The notes beneath the pieces are model-generated. The model did not search any database. It was not told the origin of the DNA and saw only the letters and a program-made list of their open reading frames with translations. Below, piece after piece: positions 1 through 8,030 of a stretch of DNA of 64,000 nucleotides. Origin of the DNA: an uncultured Prevotella sp. (GTDB lineage Bacteria > Bacteroidota > Bacteroidia > Bacteroidales > Bacteroidaceae); the NCBI GenBank assembly GCA_900551055.1, contig URUK01000001.1, positions 1 to 64,000 on the forward strand, written 5' to 3'. The translations under genes were made by a program, and so were the position numbers. Each line of letters begins with the position of its first letter. Within the stretch, counting starts at the first letter, position 1.

Positions 1-260
1 TACACCTTGTGACCAAACTCAAGAAGAACATGAAGAACTCGCTCATGGACCTGCACGACAAAATCCTGCTGCGGAAAAGGGCGATCATCGAAACAGTAAA
101 CGACGAACTCAAGAACGTATGCTACATTGAACATACAAGGCACCGCAGCATTGACGGCTTTGCTTCCAACCTGATTGCAGGGCTTATCTCATACAACCTG
201 CTTCCTAAGAAACCGTCACTCAATATTGACATCATTGATAAAAGCAGGCTTATTGCATAA
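1..260 (+). mobile_element. IS982-family transposase, C-terminal part (cut by window edge)
   Basis: The reading frame is open from the first bases (His-Leu before the GTG at 9) and ends with TAA at 258-260, so only the C-terminal 85 or so residues lie in the window. The segment RKRAIIETVNDELKN followed by IEHTRHRSIDGF is typical of the end of IS982-family DDE transposases; the Glu of IETVND is in the position of the last catalytic acid. The right end of the element should lie within about 40 bp after the stop, near cgaactcacgtt, but I cannot see the matching left inverted repeat. Whether the copy is intact cannot be judged from here. Confidence 0.8.
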
Positions 261-310
261 GATTATTATACCGAACTCACGTTAAATAATGTACCTGTAC
301 ACGCTGTTTT

Positions 311-388
311 TGAACTGTTATGACAACGTTTGTAAGGATTTGTGCCGTTCGGTGATTGAAAATTTTTTACGTTGTGAACCATTATGAA
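311..388. repeat. Imperfect 14-bp direct repeat upstream of the fimbrillin promoter
   Basis: TGAACTGTTATGAC at 311-324 and TGAACCATTATGAA at 375-388 match at 11 of 14 positions. The second copy abuts the -33 element of the promoter that reads into the gene at 529. It could be a paired regulator site; this is inference from position only. Confidence 0.35.
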
Positions 389-420
389 CTTGTTTTGTGT
401 CTTTTTAATGATTACTTTTG
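389..420 (+). promoter_or_regulatory. Promoter of the fimbrillin/kinase operon
   Basis: The -7 element TACTTTTG lies at 413-420, matching TAnnTTTG. A -33-like CTTG lies at 389-392 with 20 bp between. The predicted transcript starts near 425, giving a leader of about 100 nt before the ATG at 529. The leader contains a weak stem (ACCGCA with TGCGGT). Confidence 0.6.
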
Positions 421-528
421 CACAAACAAACAATTGATAGCTGCTTTACCGCACATGTGGAAGCTCTGTCTTAAATGCGGTTTAATACCAATAAACCAAC
501 ATACATATATATATAACAACAAATAATC

Positions 529-1455
529 ATGAAAACGGGCCAATGTTTATTTGCCATTATATTTGCAGCCTGCGCGCTGTGTGCATGCTCGTCCGGTTCT
601 GACGACAACGGTCAAGCCACGCCCGACAAGCCGGCACCGACGGGCAAGTTGCCCATAACAATCAGCACTTCTGTAAGCGGAGTGGAAGAGTCTCGAGTGA
701 CCGATTACGCCTTTGAGACAGGCGACGAGGCCGGCCTTTACGTTGTCAACCGCCGTGCCGACGGCTCTGCCGCACAGTTGCTGGCGCAGGGCAACCACGT
801 TGACAACATGCACTTTACTTACAGCGGCACGTGGATCTCGGCCTCGCCGATATACTGGCTCGACAACGAGACGTATGCCGACTTCTACCTCTATTATCCT
901 TACAAGGCTTCGGTGACAGATGTTGAAGCAGTGCCTTTCAGCGTTGCCGCCGACCAAAGCACGGAGGCTGCCTACAAGTCGGGAGACGTCGTAATAGGTT
1001 CGGCGTTGAATGTTGCCCCCACGGAAAGCGCCGTGGCTATAGAGGCGAAACATGTTATGAGCCAGATGCTCGTAACGCTTGAACCGGGCAACGGCTTTAC
1101 GGAAGAAAGTCTTGCAGCTGCTGATGTGCAGGTGAAAATCAATGGCGTCAAGACTGCCGCCACTGCCAACCTCTCAACAGCTACAGTGACGGCCACTGGC
1201 AGTGCTGCAACCGTTACGCCATTGCATGTAGAGAATGCTTACAAGGCGCTCGTCGTGCCGCAAAGCGTGGCAGAGGGCAATCTTATAACCGTTACTGTTG
1301 ACGGCCGTGACTTCAATCTTACAAAGGCGTTCACTTTCGTCAGTGGCAAGCGGCATAGGTTTACAGTCACCTTGAGCAAGACAAGCAGTGGAGTAAATGT
1401 CGACATAAACCCGTGGGAAGACGACGGAACAGACAACGGCGGCGTTGCCGAATAA
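529..1455 (+). CDS. Fimbrillin-like (FimA/Mfa1-type) surface lipoprotein
   Basis: A 308-residue protein with a lipoprotein signal ending LCAC at about residue 20, followed by SSGSDD, an acidic run of the kind used as a surface-export signal in Bacteroidetes. The body has the fimbrillin pattern: VTDYAFETGDEAGLYV near residue 58, a TWISASPIYW strand, FYLYYPY, an LVVPQ-type strand and a C-terminal INPWEDD strand. These proteins are pilin or pilus-tip-like subunits in Bacteroidales. It is the first gene of the operon that runs to the kinase at 10246; the next gene starts 61 nt downstream. Whether it polymerises is unknown; it may be a monomeric surface adhesin. Confidence 0.8.
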   Translation: MKTGQCLFAIIFAACALCACSSGSDDNGQATPDKPAPTGKLPITISTSVSGVEESRVTDYAFETGDEAGLYVVNRRADGSAAQLLAQGNHVDNMHFTYSGTWISASPIYWLDNETYADFYLYYPYKASVTDVEAVPFSVAADQSTEAAYKSGDVVIGSALNVAPTESAVAIEAKHVMSQMLVTLEPGNGFTEESLAAADVQVKINGVKTAATANLSTATVTATGSAATVTPLHVENAYKALVVPQSVAEGNLITVTVDGRDFNLTKAFTFVSGKRHRFTVTLSKTSSGVNVDINPWEDDGTDNGGVAE

Positions 1456-1516
1456 CGGCCTCCGCCCATCAGTCCCATTATTCCCATAACTCCTAAAATA
1501 ATCAACCAATGAATAA

Positions 1517-4500
1517 ATGAAAACCAACCAACACATTTTTATATATGCGCTTGCAGGGGCTTTGGCCCTTGCAGGTTGCTCTGATGACTTATTTGAAGGC
1601 GGTTCCGTAAATGGCGGAACCGCCCGTATTGAGTTGTCGGGCGAGATTGACCAGCTCGCCGTTACCCGCGTCAATGACAACGGCTTTTGCGACGGCGACG
1701 TGATGGGTGTCTACATTGTCGATTATAACGGCAGCACGCCCGGCATTCTGCAAGTAAGCGGCAACCGTGGCGACAATGTGCGCCATACATTCGACGAGGA
1801 TGCCTACAAGTGGAACTCCGCATATGACATTTACTGGAAAGACAAGCATACGCCAATCGACGTTTACGGATATTATCCCTTCGGTTCTCCTGAAAGCATA
1901 GAAGCCTATCCATTCACCGTGCAACTTGACCAAAGCACAGAGTCTGGGAACGGGAAAATGGGCGGATATGAGGCCAGCGACTTCCTTTGGGGCAAGGTTG
2001 AGAATGTTGCTCCGACTACAAGTGTTATCCGCCTGCCCATGCGCCACCGTATGGCTAACGCCCGCGTAACCCTTGTTGAGGGTACGGGCTTCGCCGCGGG
2101 AGAGTGGGCGCAGACCGACAAAATAGTGCTCGCGGCCAACCTTGTGCGCGAGTCAACCATCAACCTGGCCGACGGTACGGTTACGCCTGCCGGCGAAGTG
2201 GAGCAGACAATGACTGTGCCAAGCCGCAACGGCGACGAGTGGCGCGCCATCGTTGTACCGCAGACAGTACCGTCAGGCGTGACACTTTTCAGCATAACCA
2301 TTGGCGGAGTACCCTATAAGTTCTCTAAAAATGAGGCGTTTACATACGTAGCCGGAAAGATGAACAACTTTTCAATTCGCGTGGACAAGAAGGCCGCAAG
2401 CGGCCAGTACGTCCTTACGCTAATCAGTGAAAGCATAACCCCGTGGGAGAATGACCTCGTAAGCCACGACGGCTCTTCACGCCAATACATCATTATTAAT
2501 TCTACTGCCGGTCACCTTAAAGACTCAATTGTTGCGGCAAATAAGGACTACACGCAAGTAAAGAACCTTAAAATCACAGGTGAAATAAATACGCAGGATT
2601 TTTACTTCATGCGTGACGAGATGGATAATCTGCAGGCTCTGAATTTGAAGGAGGTTGCTGTAAGCGGTAGTTTTGGCGACAATTCTTATTATAAGTGGTA
2701 TAATGTTGCAGAAGCAGGTGAAGAGGACGGTGTGATACCGGAGCAAGCATTAAATGGAAAAAGATCATTGCTTAGTATTGTGTTGCCAGACAAATTGGAG
2801 GGAATTGGATATAGAGCTTTTGGTAGTTGTTCTAATTTGACAGGTTCATTGACAATACCCGAAGGTGTTACGAGGATTGCTTACGGCGCATTCAGTGGTT
2901 GTACTTCAATGACAGGTACATTGTCTTTGCCAAGCACATTGGAGTTCTTGGGTAATTGTTCGTTCATGAGTTGTAACTTTAATTGTGATTTGATATTGCC
3001 TGACAAGCTGAAATATCTTGGCGGTATTGCTTTTTATGAAAACTCTTATTTGTCTGGGACATTGATGTTGCCAGATGGATTGGAGCATATCGGAGCCTCC
3101 GCTTTTTATGGTTGTAGAAATATCACTGGAGATATCAAGATACCACAGAAAATAACAAATATTGAAAGTGGAACATTTCAAGAAATGGGATGTAATGGCA
3201 CGTTGATATTGCACGATGGTATAACAAATATTGGCGAAAGGGCATTTTCTGGTACGCCATTAAGAGGCGAGCTTACATTGCCCAAAAATTTAGTTACACT
3301 TGGCGAATATGCGTTCAGTGGCTGTAACTTTTCCGGAAACTTGATTATTCCTAAAGGATTGCTAATAATTAATGATGGTGTCTTTTACTATAATTCACGT
3401 CTTACGGGAATAGTTGAATTTCCAGAAAATATTTTAAGTATAGGTACTAATGCTTTTGCAGGATGTAGTAATATAGAAGGGCTTGTAATACCTGCCAGTG
3501 TTGAAAATATATTTGGCAGTGCATTTGAAAATTGTTTTTATATAGGGTCTATTGTTTGTAAAGGAGAGATGCCGGCACGTGTGGCAAGTAGTGCATTCAA
3601 TGGTGTTCCAAAGGATAATTTTACACTTGAAGTGCCGGAGGCGGCTGTGCCGCAATACCAGACTGCACCAGGCTGGAACGAATTTAAGCGCATTGCCGCT
3701 CATCACGAGCTTGTATGCCGTCCGTCATTGGCATGTGCCTTGAATATAGGAAGTACACAAACGCTTATTGTTGACGCTGAAGGTGAATGGGAAGTGGCAA
3801 GCAAACCAGACTGGTGCGAACTGTCGCAGACAAGCGGCGGAGGCAAGACGGAGGTGACGCTTACCATCAAGGCTTTGGCAAAAGGTTCCGGAAACCGTGA
3901 AGGAGAAATAGTGTTCAAACTGAAAGACGAGGACTACACTCACAAATGCACAGTCTCGCAATACGATTATGAATATGATGAAGATGAGTGGCTGGCTTTG
4001 CAAACGGCAACGCGTGGTAACAACGGAGGCATCAATATAGTAATTCTTGGCGACGGATATGATGCTGAAGATATTGCTAATGGAGATTACCTAACTACTA
4101 TGAAGCAACAGATTGAATACTTTTTTGGTGTTGAACCTTACACCACTTACCGTGACTACTTCAATGTGTACACGGCTTTCCCATTGTCGCAGGAGAGTGG
4201 TGTAGGCACGGTTAACACCATACGTAATAATCGCTTCAATACAACATACACGGGTGGAGCGGGGCTTAAGGCCGATAATGACGAAATATTTAGTTATACA
4301 CTAAAAGCGCCTACCGTGAATGAAAGTAATCTTAACCAGACGTTAATCATCATCGTGCCAAACAGCACTGACTATGGCGGTATTACTCAGATGTGGACTG
4401 ACGGCTCGGCCATAGCATTCTGTCCGTTAAGTACGGATGATTATCCGTTTGATTCGCGTGGAGTAATCCAACATGAGGCAGGCGGCCACGGCTTCGGCAA

Positions 4501-4978
4501 GCTCGGTGACGAGTACATCTATCATAATGCTTTCATTGATTTCTGTGGTTGTTCCTGTTGTGGACATGTCGATGGGTTTAATCAGGCAAAGGCAAATGGC
4601 TGGTATGACAATCTTTCACTTACAGGAAAGATGCACGAAGTACCTTGGAGTCATCTTATCTTTGACAGTCGTTACAGCGATTTGGTTGACATATACGAGG
4701 GTGGCTTTATGCACAGTCGCGGTGTATTCCGCTCGGAGCAGAACTCCTGCATGAACAACAACATACCTTATTATAGTACGATAAGCCGCGAGAGTATCGT
4801 GAAGCGCATCAAACAATATGCCGGAGAGACATATTCGTTTGAGGAGTTTGTCGCCAACGACAAGCGCGATGCTGGTGCTGTGACGCGCAGTGCGGACGTC
4901 AAGGTTAGCGGACGCATGATGCATAGCCGTCAGGCTCCTCCGCAGATACACAGAGGCAGTCCACTGAAAAAGAGATAG
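1517..4978 (+). CDS. Chimeric surface lipoprotein: fimbrillin domain, BspA-type LRRs, BACON domain, M64 metallopeptidase
   Basis: A 1153-residue modular protein. A lipoprotein signal ends LAGC at residue 21, followed by SDD. Residues 30-325 form a fimbrillin-like domain (GDVMGVYIVD, VYGYYPF, IVVPQ, ending ITPWEND). Residues 415-710 hold about ten BspA-type leucine-rich repeats with phrases such as LPDGLEHIGASAFYGC. Residues 735-815 resemble a BACON domain (WEVASKPDWCELSQTSGGG). Residues 825-1125 are an M64 (IgA-peptidase-like) metallopeptidase with HEAGGHGFGKLGDEY at 986-1000 and a Cys-rich CGCSCCGH stretch. BACON and LRR modules usually bind glycans or proteins, so a surface-tethered protease with adhesive domains is likely. 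The LRR part is more AT-rich than the flanks. Substrate unknown. Confidence 0.85.
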   Translation: MKTNQHIFIYALAGALALAGCSDDLFEGGSVNGGTARIELSGEIDQLAVTRVNDNGFCDGDVMGVYIVDYNGSTPGILQVSGNRGDNVRHTFDEDAYKWNSAYDIYWKDKHTPIDVYGYYPFGSPESIEAYPFTVQLDQSTESGNGKMGGYEASDFLWGKVENVAPTTSVIRLPMRHRMANARVTLVEGTGFAAGEWAQTDKIVLAANLVRESTINLADGTVTPAGEVEQTMTVPSRNGDEWRAIVVPQTVPSGVTLFSITIGGVPYKFSKNEAFTYVAGKMNNFSIRVDKKAASGQYVLTLISESITPWENDLVSHDGSSRQYIIINSTAGHLKDSIVAANKDYTQVKNLKITGEINTQDFYFMRDEMDNLQALNLKEVAVSGSFGDNSYYKWYNVAEAGEEDGVIPEQALNGKRSLLSIVLPDKLEGIGYRAFGSCSNLTGSLTIPEGVTRIAYGAFSGCTSMTGTLSLPSTLEFLGNCSFMSCNFNCDLILPDKLKYLGGIAFYENSYLSGTLMLPDGLEHIGASAFYGCRNITGDIKIPQKITNIESGTFQEMGCNGTLILHDGITNIGERAFSGTPLRGELTLPKNLVTLGEYAFSGCNFSGNLIIPKGLLIINDGVFYYNSRLTGIVEFPENILSIGTNAFAGCSNIEGLVIPASVENIFGSAFENCFYIGSIVCKGEMPARVASSAFNGVPKDNFTLEVPEAAVPQYQTAPGWNEFKRIAAHHELVCRPSLACALNIGSTQTLIVDAEGEWEVASKPDWCELSQTSGGGKTEVTLTIKALAKGSGNREGEIVFKLKDEDYTHKCTVSQYDYEYDEDEWLALQTATRGNNGGINIVILGDGYDAEDIANGDYLTTMKQQIEYFFGVEPYTTYRDYFNVYTAFPLSQESGVGTVNTIRNNRFNTTYTGGAGLKADNDEIFSYTLKAPTVNESNLNQTLIIIVPNSTDYGGITQMWTDGSAIAFCPLSTDDYPFDSRGVIQHEAGGHGFGKLGDEYIYHNAFIDFCGCSCCGHVDGFNQAKANGWYDNLSLTGKMHEVPWSHLIFDSRYSDLVDIYEGGFMHSRGVFRSEQNSCMNNNIPYYSTISRESIVKRIKQYAGETYSFEEFVANDKRDAGAVTRSADVKVSGRMMHSRQAPPQIHRGSPLKKR

Positions 4979-5023
4979 GACTGGCGGACAGCAAAGGCTA
5001 TCAATAACTTAAAAGAAGAAAAA

Positions 5024-5917
5024 ATGAAGAAAAATATAATAAAATATGTTGCGTTGGCGTTATTTATTACGGGGCTGTCGGCATGTTCGCAGGACGAAGA
5101 CGGCGGCAAACCCCTTGACGCCAAGCATACACCCATGACATTTTCCGTTACCCATCCGGCGCAGCGCACTCGCGTTACAGACACTAATTTTGAGGATGGC
5201 GACAAAATCGGAGTGTTTGTTAACGGAACAGACGTTTCGCTTGAAATAGGCGGGAACCTTGTAAACAACGAGCCATTGACGCTTAACGGCGACGCATGGA
5301 CAGCTTCACGCACGCTTTATTGGGATGAGGGCACGTTCAACGCTTACGCATATTATCCTTACATGCTGCAAGTAAGTTCGATTGAAGACCAGCCATTCAG
5401 CGTAAGTACCGACCAGGGAGCAGTTGATGAGGCTACAGGTTTGGACGGATATGAGGCAAGTGATTTCCTCTATGCCAAGACTGAAGGGATAAGCGCATCT
5501 AACTCACCTGTGCCGCTGACGTTCAGGCACATAATGAGCAAGCTGACGGTACGTCTGGTTAAGGGTGAAGACTTTGAAGGAGACATGCCCACGGACGGGG
5601 AGGTGTACATACACAACACTGTACCGACGGCCACAATTGACCTTGGTGCAGGCGTGGCAACGCGATATGTGCGCGGAACACGGACTACAATCAAGGCTAA
5701 GCAGGACGCAGGAACAATATTCTCGGCCATAGTAGTGCCGCAGCGTGTTGAAAACAGGATGCCCCTGATAGAAGTAATAATGAAAGGTGTATCTTACATA
5801 TATGAAAGTACGTTCCAGTTCAAACCGGGCACGAACCATCTTGTGAACCTCGTCATTTCAGACAATCCCGACCAGGTGAAGATTGAAATAGGCGGAGAGA
5901 TAGAGGACTGGCAGTAA
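5024..5917 (+). CDS. Fimbrillin-like surface lipoprotein
   Basis: A 297-residue lipoprotein (signal ending LSAC, then SQDEDGG). It shares with the two preceding proteins the order VTDTNFEDGDKIGVFV, TLYWDEGTFNAYAYYPY, GYEASDFLYAK, LTFRHIMSKLTVRL, IVVPQ and a short C-terminal strand ending IEDWQ. It is therefore the third fimbrillin-type domain in a row, probably from duplication within the operon. It starts 45 nt after the M64 protein and is followed after 2 nt by the gene at 5920, so translation is probably coupled. Pilin versus stand-alone adhesin cannot be told from sequence. Confidence 0.8.
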   Translation: MKKNIIKYVALALFITGLSACSQDEDGGKPLDAKHTPMTFSVTHPAQRTRVTDTNFEDGDKIGVFVNGTDVSLEIGGNLVNNEPLTLNGDAWTASRTLYWDEGTFNAYAYYPYMLQVSSIEDQPFSVSTDQGAVDEATGLDGYEASDFLYAKTEGISASNSPVPLTFRHIMSKLTVRLVKGEDFEGDMPTDGEVYIHNTVPTATIDLGAGVATRYVRGTRTTIKAKQDAGTIFSAIVVPQRVENRMPLIEVIMKGVSYIYESTFQFKPGTNHLVNLVISDNPDQVKIEIGGEIEDWQ

Positions 5918-5919
5918 AC

Positions 5920-6960
5920 ATGAAGACCTTTATATACATTTTGTTTGCATTTACACTGGCATTAATGGGTGTGGCGGCGGCATTATGGCTGTCGCGCACC
6001 TTCAATGTAAACGGGAATAATGTATGTAAAAGGTTCGGCATGTATGAAGGGCGTGAGCTTGTTGCCGTTGCCGATGGGAACGGCGATACGTGCATTGTTG
6101 TTGAGGATGGCAGAGGGCATAAGGTGTTTGATATTCCTGTGCGCAATTGTATTCTTGACATTCGTTACCGTAACGGCCTGTTGCGTTTCCGCGAGAAGAT
6201 GACCGGCAGGATGGGCTTTATAGATAAAAACGGTATCGTTACGTTCTTCGTTGAAGGACAGGATACAGACTATGAGCAAGAGAGATATGGCCGCGCTACA
6301 TTTCGTCCCCAGCAGGATAATTCGGTTGACGGTGTGTCGCCGGACGTAGCATGCGAGACGCAAGAGGCAATGCCGTCGCGCAAGCTGGGTGTTGATGACC
6401 TGCGCAAGCTAAGGCGCGACAATCCATTTTACCGCGAAGCTGTGAAAGTGTTGTCGGGAAAACTTGGTGAGGATGATGCAGAGCGCAGGCGCGTAATACT
6501 GAATTATTGCGAGCATCTTAGGATGGCATACGTAACCAAGGATGTTGATTTCATAAAGCAACTGTTCAGCGAACGCGCCTTGATAATTGTTGGAAACGTG
6601 GTGAAAGAAGCGTCCGATGACAAGCACGGATATGCCGTCGGGGGCCGTGTGGAATATTATTTGCGCACGAAAGACGAGTATGTGAAGCGCCTGTCTAAGG
6701 CGTTTGCAGCCAACAAGCGGATTGATGTCGGCTTTTCCGATTTTCGGATAATGCGCCATCCCACGATGGATGGCATATATGGAGTAAGCTTGCGCCAGCA
6801 TTATAGCAGTGACAGGTATTCAGATGATGGGTGGCTGTTCCTGCTGTGGGATTTCCGTGACGAGGCTATGCCCTGCATCCACGTAAGGACATGGCAGCCT
6901 GCGGCAGATGTAAGCGGCGGTGAAGATGTTATAAGCATTGGTGACTTTAATTTGGAATGA
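5920..6960 (+). CDS. Membrane-anchored protein with WG-like and NTF2-like regions
   Basis: A 346-residue protein with an N-terminal hydrophobic segment (residues 5-23) that is an anchor or uncleaved signal. Residues 35-110 read like degenerate WG-type repeats (GFIDKNGIVTFF). Residues 160-335 look like an NTF2/SnoaL-type alpha+beta domain (ILNYCEHLRMAYVTKDVDFIKQLFSERALIIVG, then YYLRTKDEYVKRL, ending WLFLLWDFRD and IHVRTWQP). Such domains occur beside Bacteroidetes protein kinases and PEGA proteins; the role is unknown. It overlaps the next gene by ATGA, so the two are translationally coupled. Confidence 0.55.
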   Translation: MKTFIYILFAFTLALMGVAAALWLSRTFNVNGNNVCKRFGMYEGRELVAVADGNGDTCIVVEDGRGHKVFDIPVRNCILDIRYRNGLLRFREKMTGRMGFIDKNGIVTFFVEGQDTDYEQERYGRATFRPQQDNSVDGVSPDVACETQEAMPSRKLGVDDLRKLRRDNPFYREAVKVLSGKLGEDDAERRRVILNYCEHLRMAYVTKDVDFIKQLFSERALIIVGNVVKEASDDKHGYAVGGRVEYYLRTKDEYVKRLSKAFAANKRIDVGFSDFRIMRHPTMDGIYGVSLRQHYSSDRYSDDGWLFLLWDFRDEAMPCIHVRTWQPAADVSGGEDVISIGDFNLE

Positions 6961-8027
6961 TGACGAAACGAATGTTACCTGAACAGTTTTCCATATTGTT
7001 CCGGACGTGCGGTGAGACTGGACTTGGGCGTGTGCTGTGTTTGTGCATGGTTTTGGTTTATGCGGCGGTGCAGTCTGTAGCTGTTACATGGTATGGTTCA
7101 AGTCATGCTGCCTTGTATGGAGATACGTTGGCGGTGAAGTTCAAAGTGTCTGTTTTCAGGACTTTGCCGAATGATGTCACCGCGTTTATCTCTCCGGTTT
7201 ACGATCTAAACGGAGAGGCATGTGCATTGGTAAAAGTGGTGGCATCGGCTGATTTCGCATTCTCTTCTCCGCTTGGAGTGGTGAAAAGGGAGAACAAGAC
7301 TGGCGAAGTTTGGCTGTATCTGCCCAAGGGTAGCAAGCTGTTGACGATAAAGCATCCGCAATGGGGAGTGATGAGGGACTATCGTTTCAGTAAACCGTTG
7401 GAGAGCCATGTTACTTATGAAATGAATCTTGCGACGCCTGAAGTGAGGCTTGCGGCAAGGCCGGACACGGTTGTCTTGACAAAGACTGTTACTGATACGG
7501 TCGTTGTGTCGCGGAAGAAACCGAAGATGCCACTGGCTTTTCACGCCTTGTTTACAGTGGCGATACACGAACATGGGCCGTCATGGGGATTGATGTTGGC
7601 TGTATTGCGCAGGCACGGGGCTTTCGTCCATGCGCAGAGCGACATGCGGAGCATCGGCAAGACTGTGCAGACTTGCGACCGTGACGGCATGTTGCCGGAT
7701 AGCGATGTTAAACCATACTACACTGGCAAGACGCGCCATGCGAACTATGTATTGACCGCCGGACTTGCGCATCGCGTATGCCGGTGGCTTGATGTTTTTT
7801 ATGGTGCAGGCTATGGACGCACTTCCACAGCATGGCAACTTGCCGAAAGCGAAGGCGGCGGATATGTGCTTAACGAGGGACTGACCCATAAGGGCGTGGC
7901 GGCAGAAGCCGGCGTGATGTCTTCATTCGGACGTGTCAGCGTTTCGGCTTCGGCTGTAACGGTTAAGTTCCGCCAGTGGCAGGTAAGTCTCGGAGTAGGT
8001 GTCAGGCTGTGGAAAAATAATAAATAA
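6957..8027 (+). CDS. PEGA-like protein with C-terminal outer-membrane beta-barrel region
   Basis: A 356-residue protein with a hydrophobic signal at about residues 24-45. Residues 55-160 fit a PEGA-like surface module (EVWLYLPKGSKLLTIKHPQWGVMRDYRF). After a Thr/Val-rich linker, residues 185-356 alternate aromatic and small residues in the manner of an eight-stranded barrel (FHALFTVAIH, WLDVFYGAGYGRTS) and end VSLGVGVRLWKNNK, typical for outer-membrane insertion. It starts inside the stop of the preceding gene (ATGA) and is followed by the LRR lipoprotein after 3 nt. I infer an outer-membrane partner of the surface proteins and kinase in this operon. ATG at 6960 is an alternative start. Confidence 0.55.
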   Translation: MMTKRMLPEQFSILFRTCGETGLGRVLCLCMVLVYAAVQSVAVTWYGSSHAALYGDTLAVKFKVSVFRTLPNDVTAFISPVYDLNGEACALVKVVASADFAFSSPLGVVKRENKTGEVWLYLPKGSKLLTIKHPQWGVMRDYRFSKPLESHVTYEMNLATPEVRLAARPDTVVLTKTVTDTVVVSRKKPKMPLAFHALFTVAIHEHGPSWGLMLAVLRRHGAFVHAQSDMRSIGKTVQTCDRDGMLPDSDVKPYYTGKTRHANYVLTAGLAHRVCRWLDVFYGAGYGRTSTAWQLAESEGGGYVLNEGLTHKGVAAEAGVMSSFGRVSVSASAVTVKFRQWQVSLGVGVRLWKNNK

Positions 8028-8030
8028 ATA

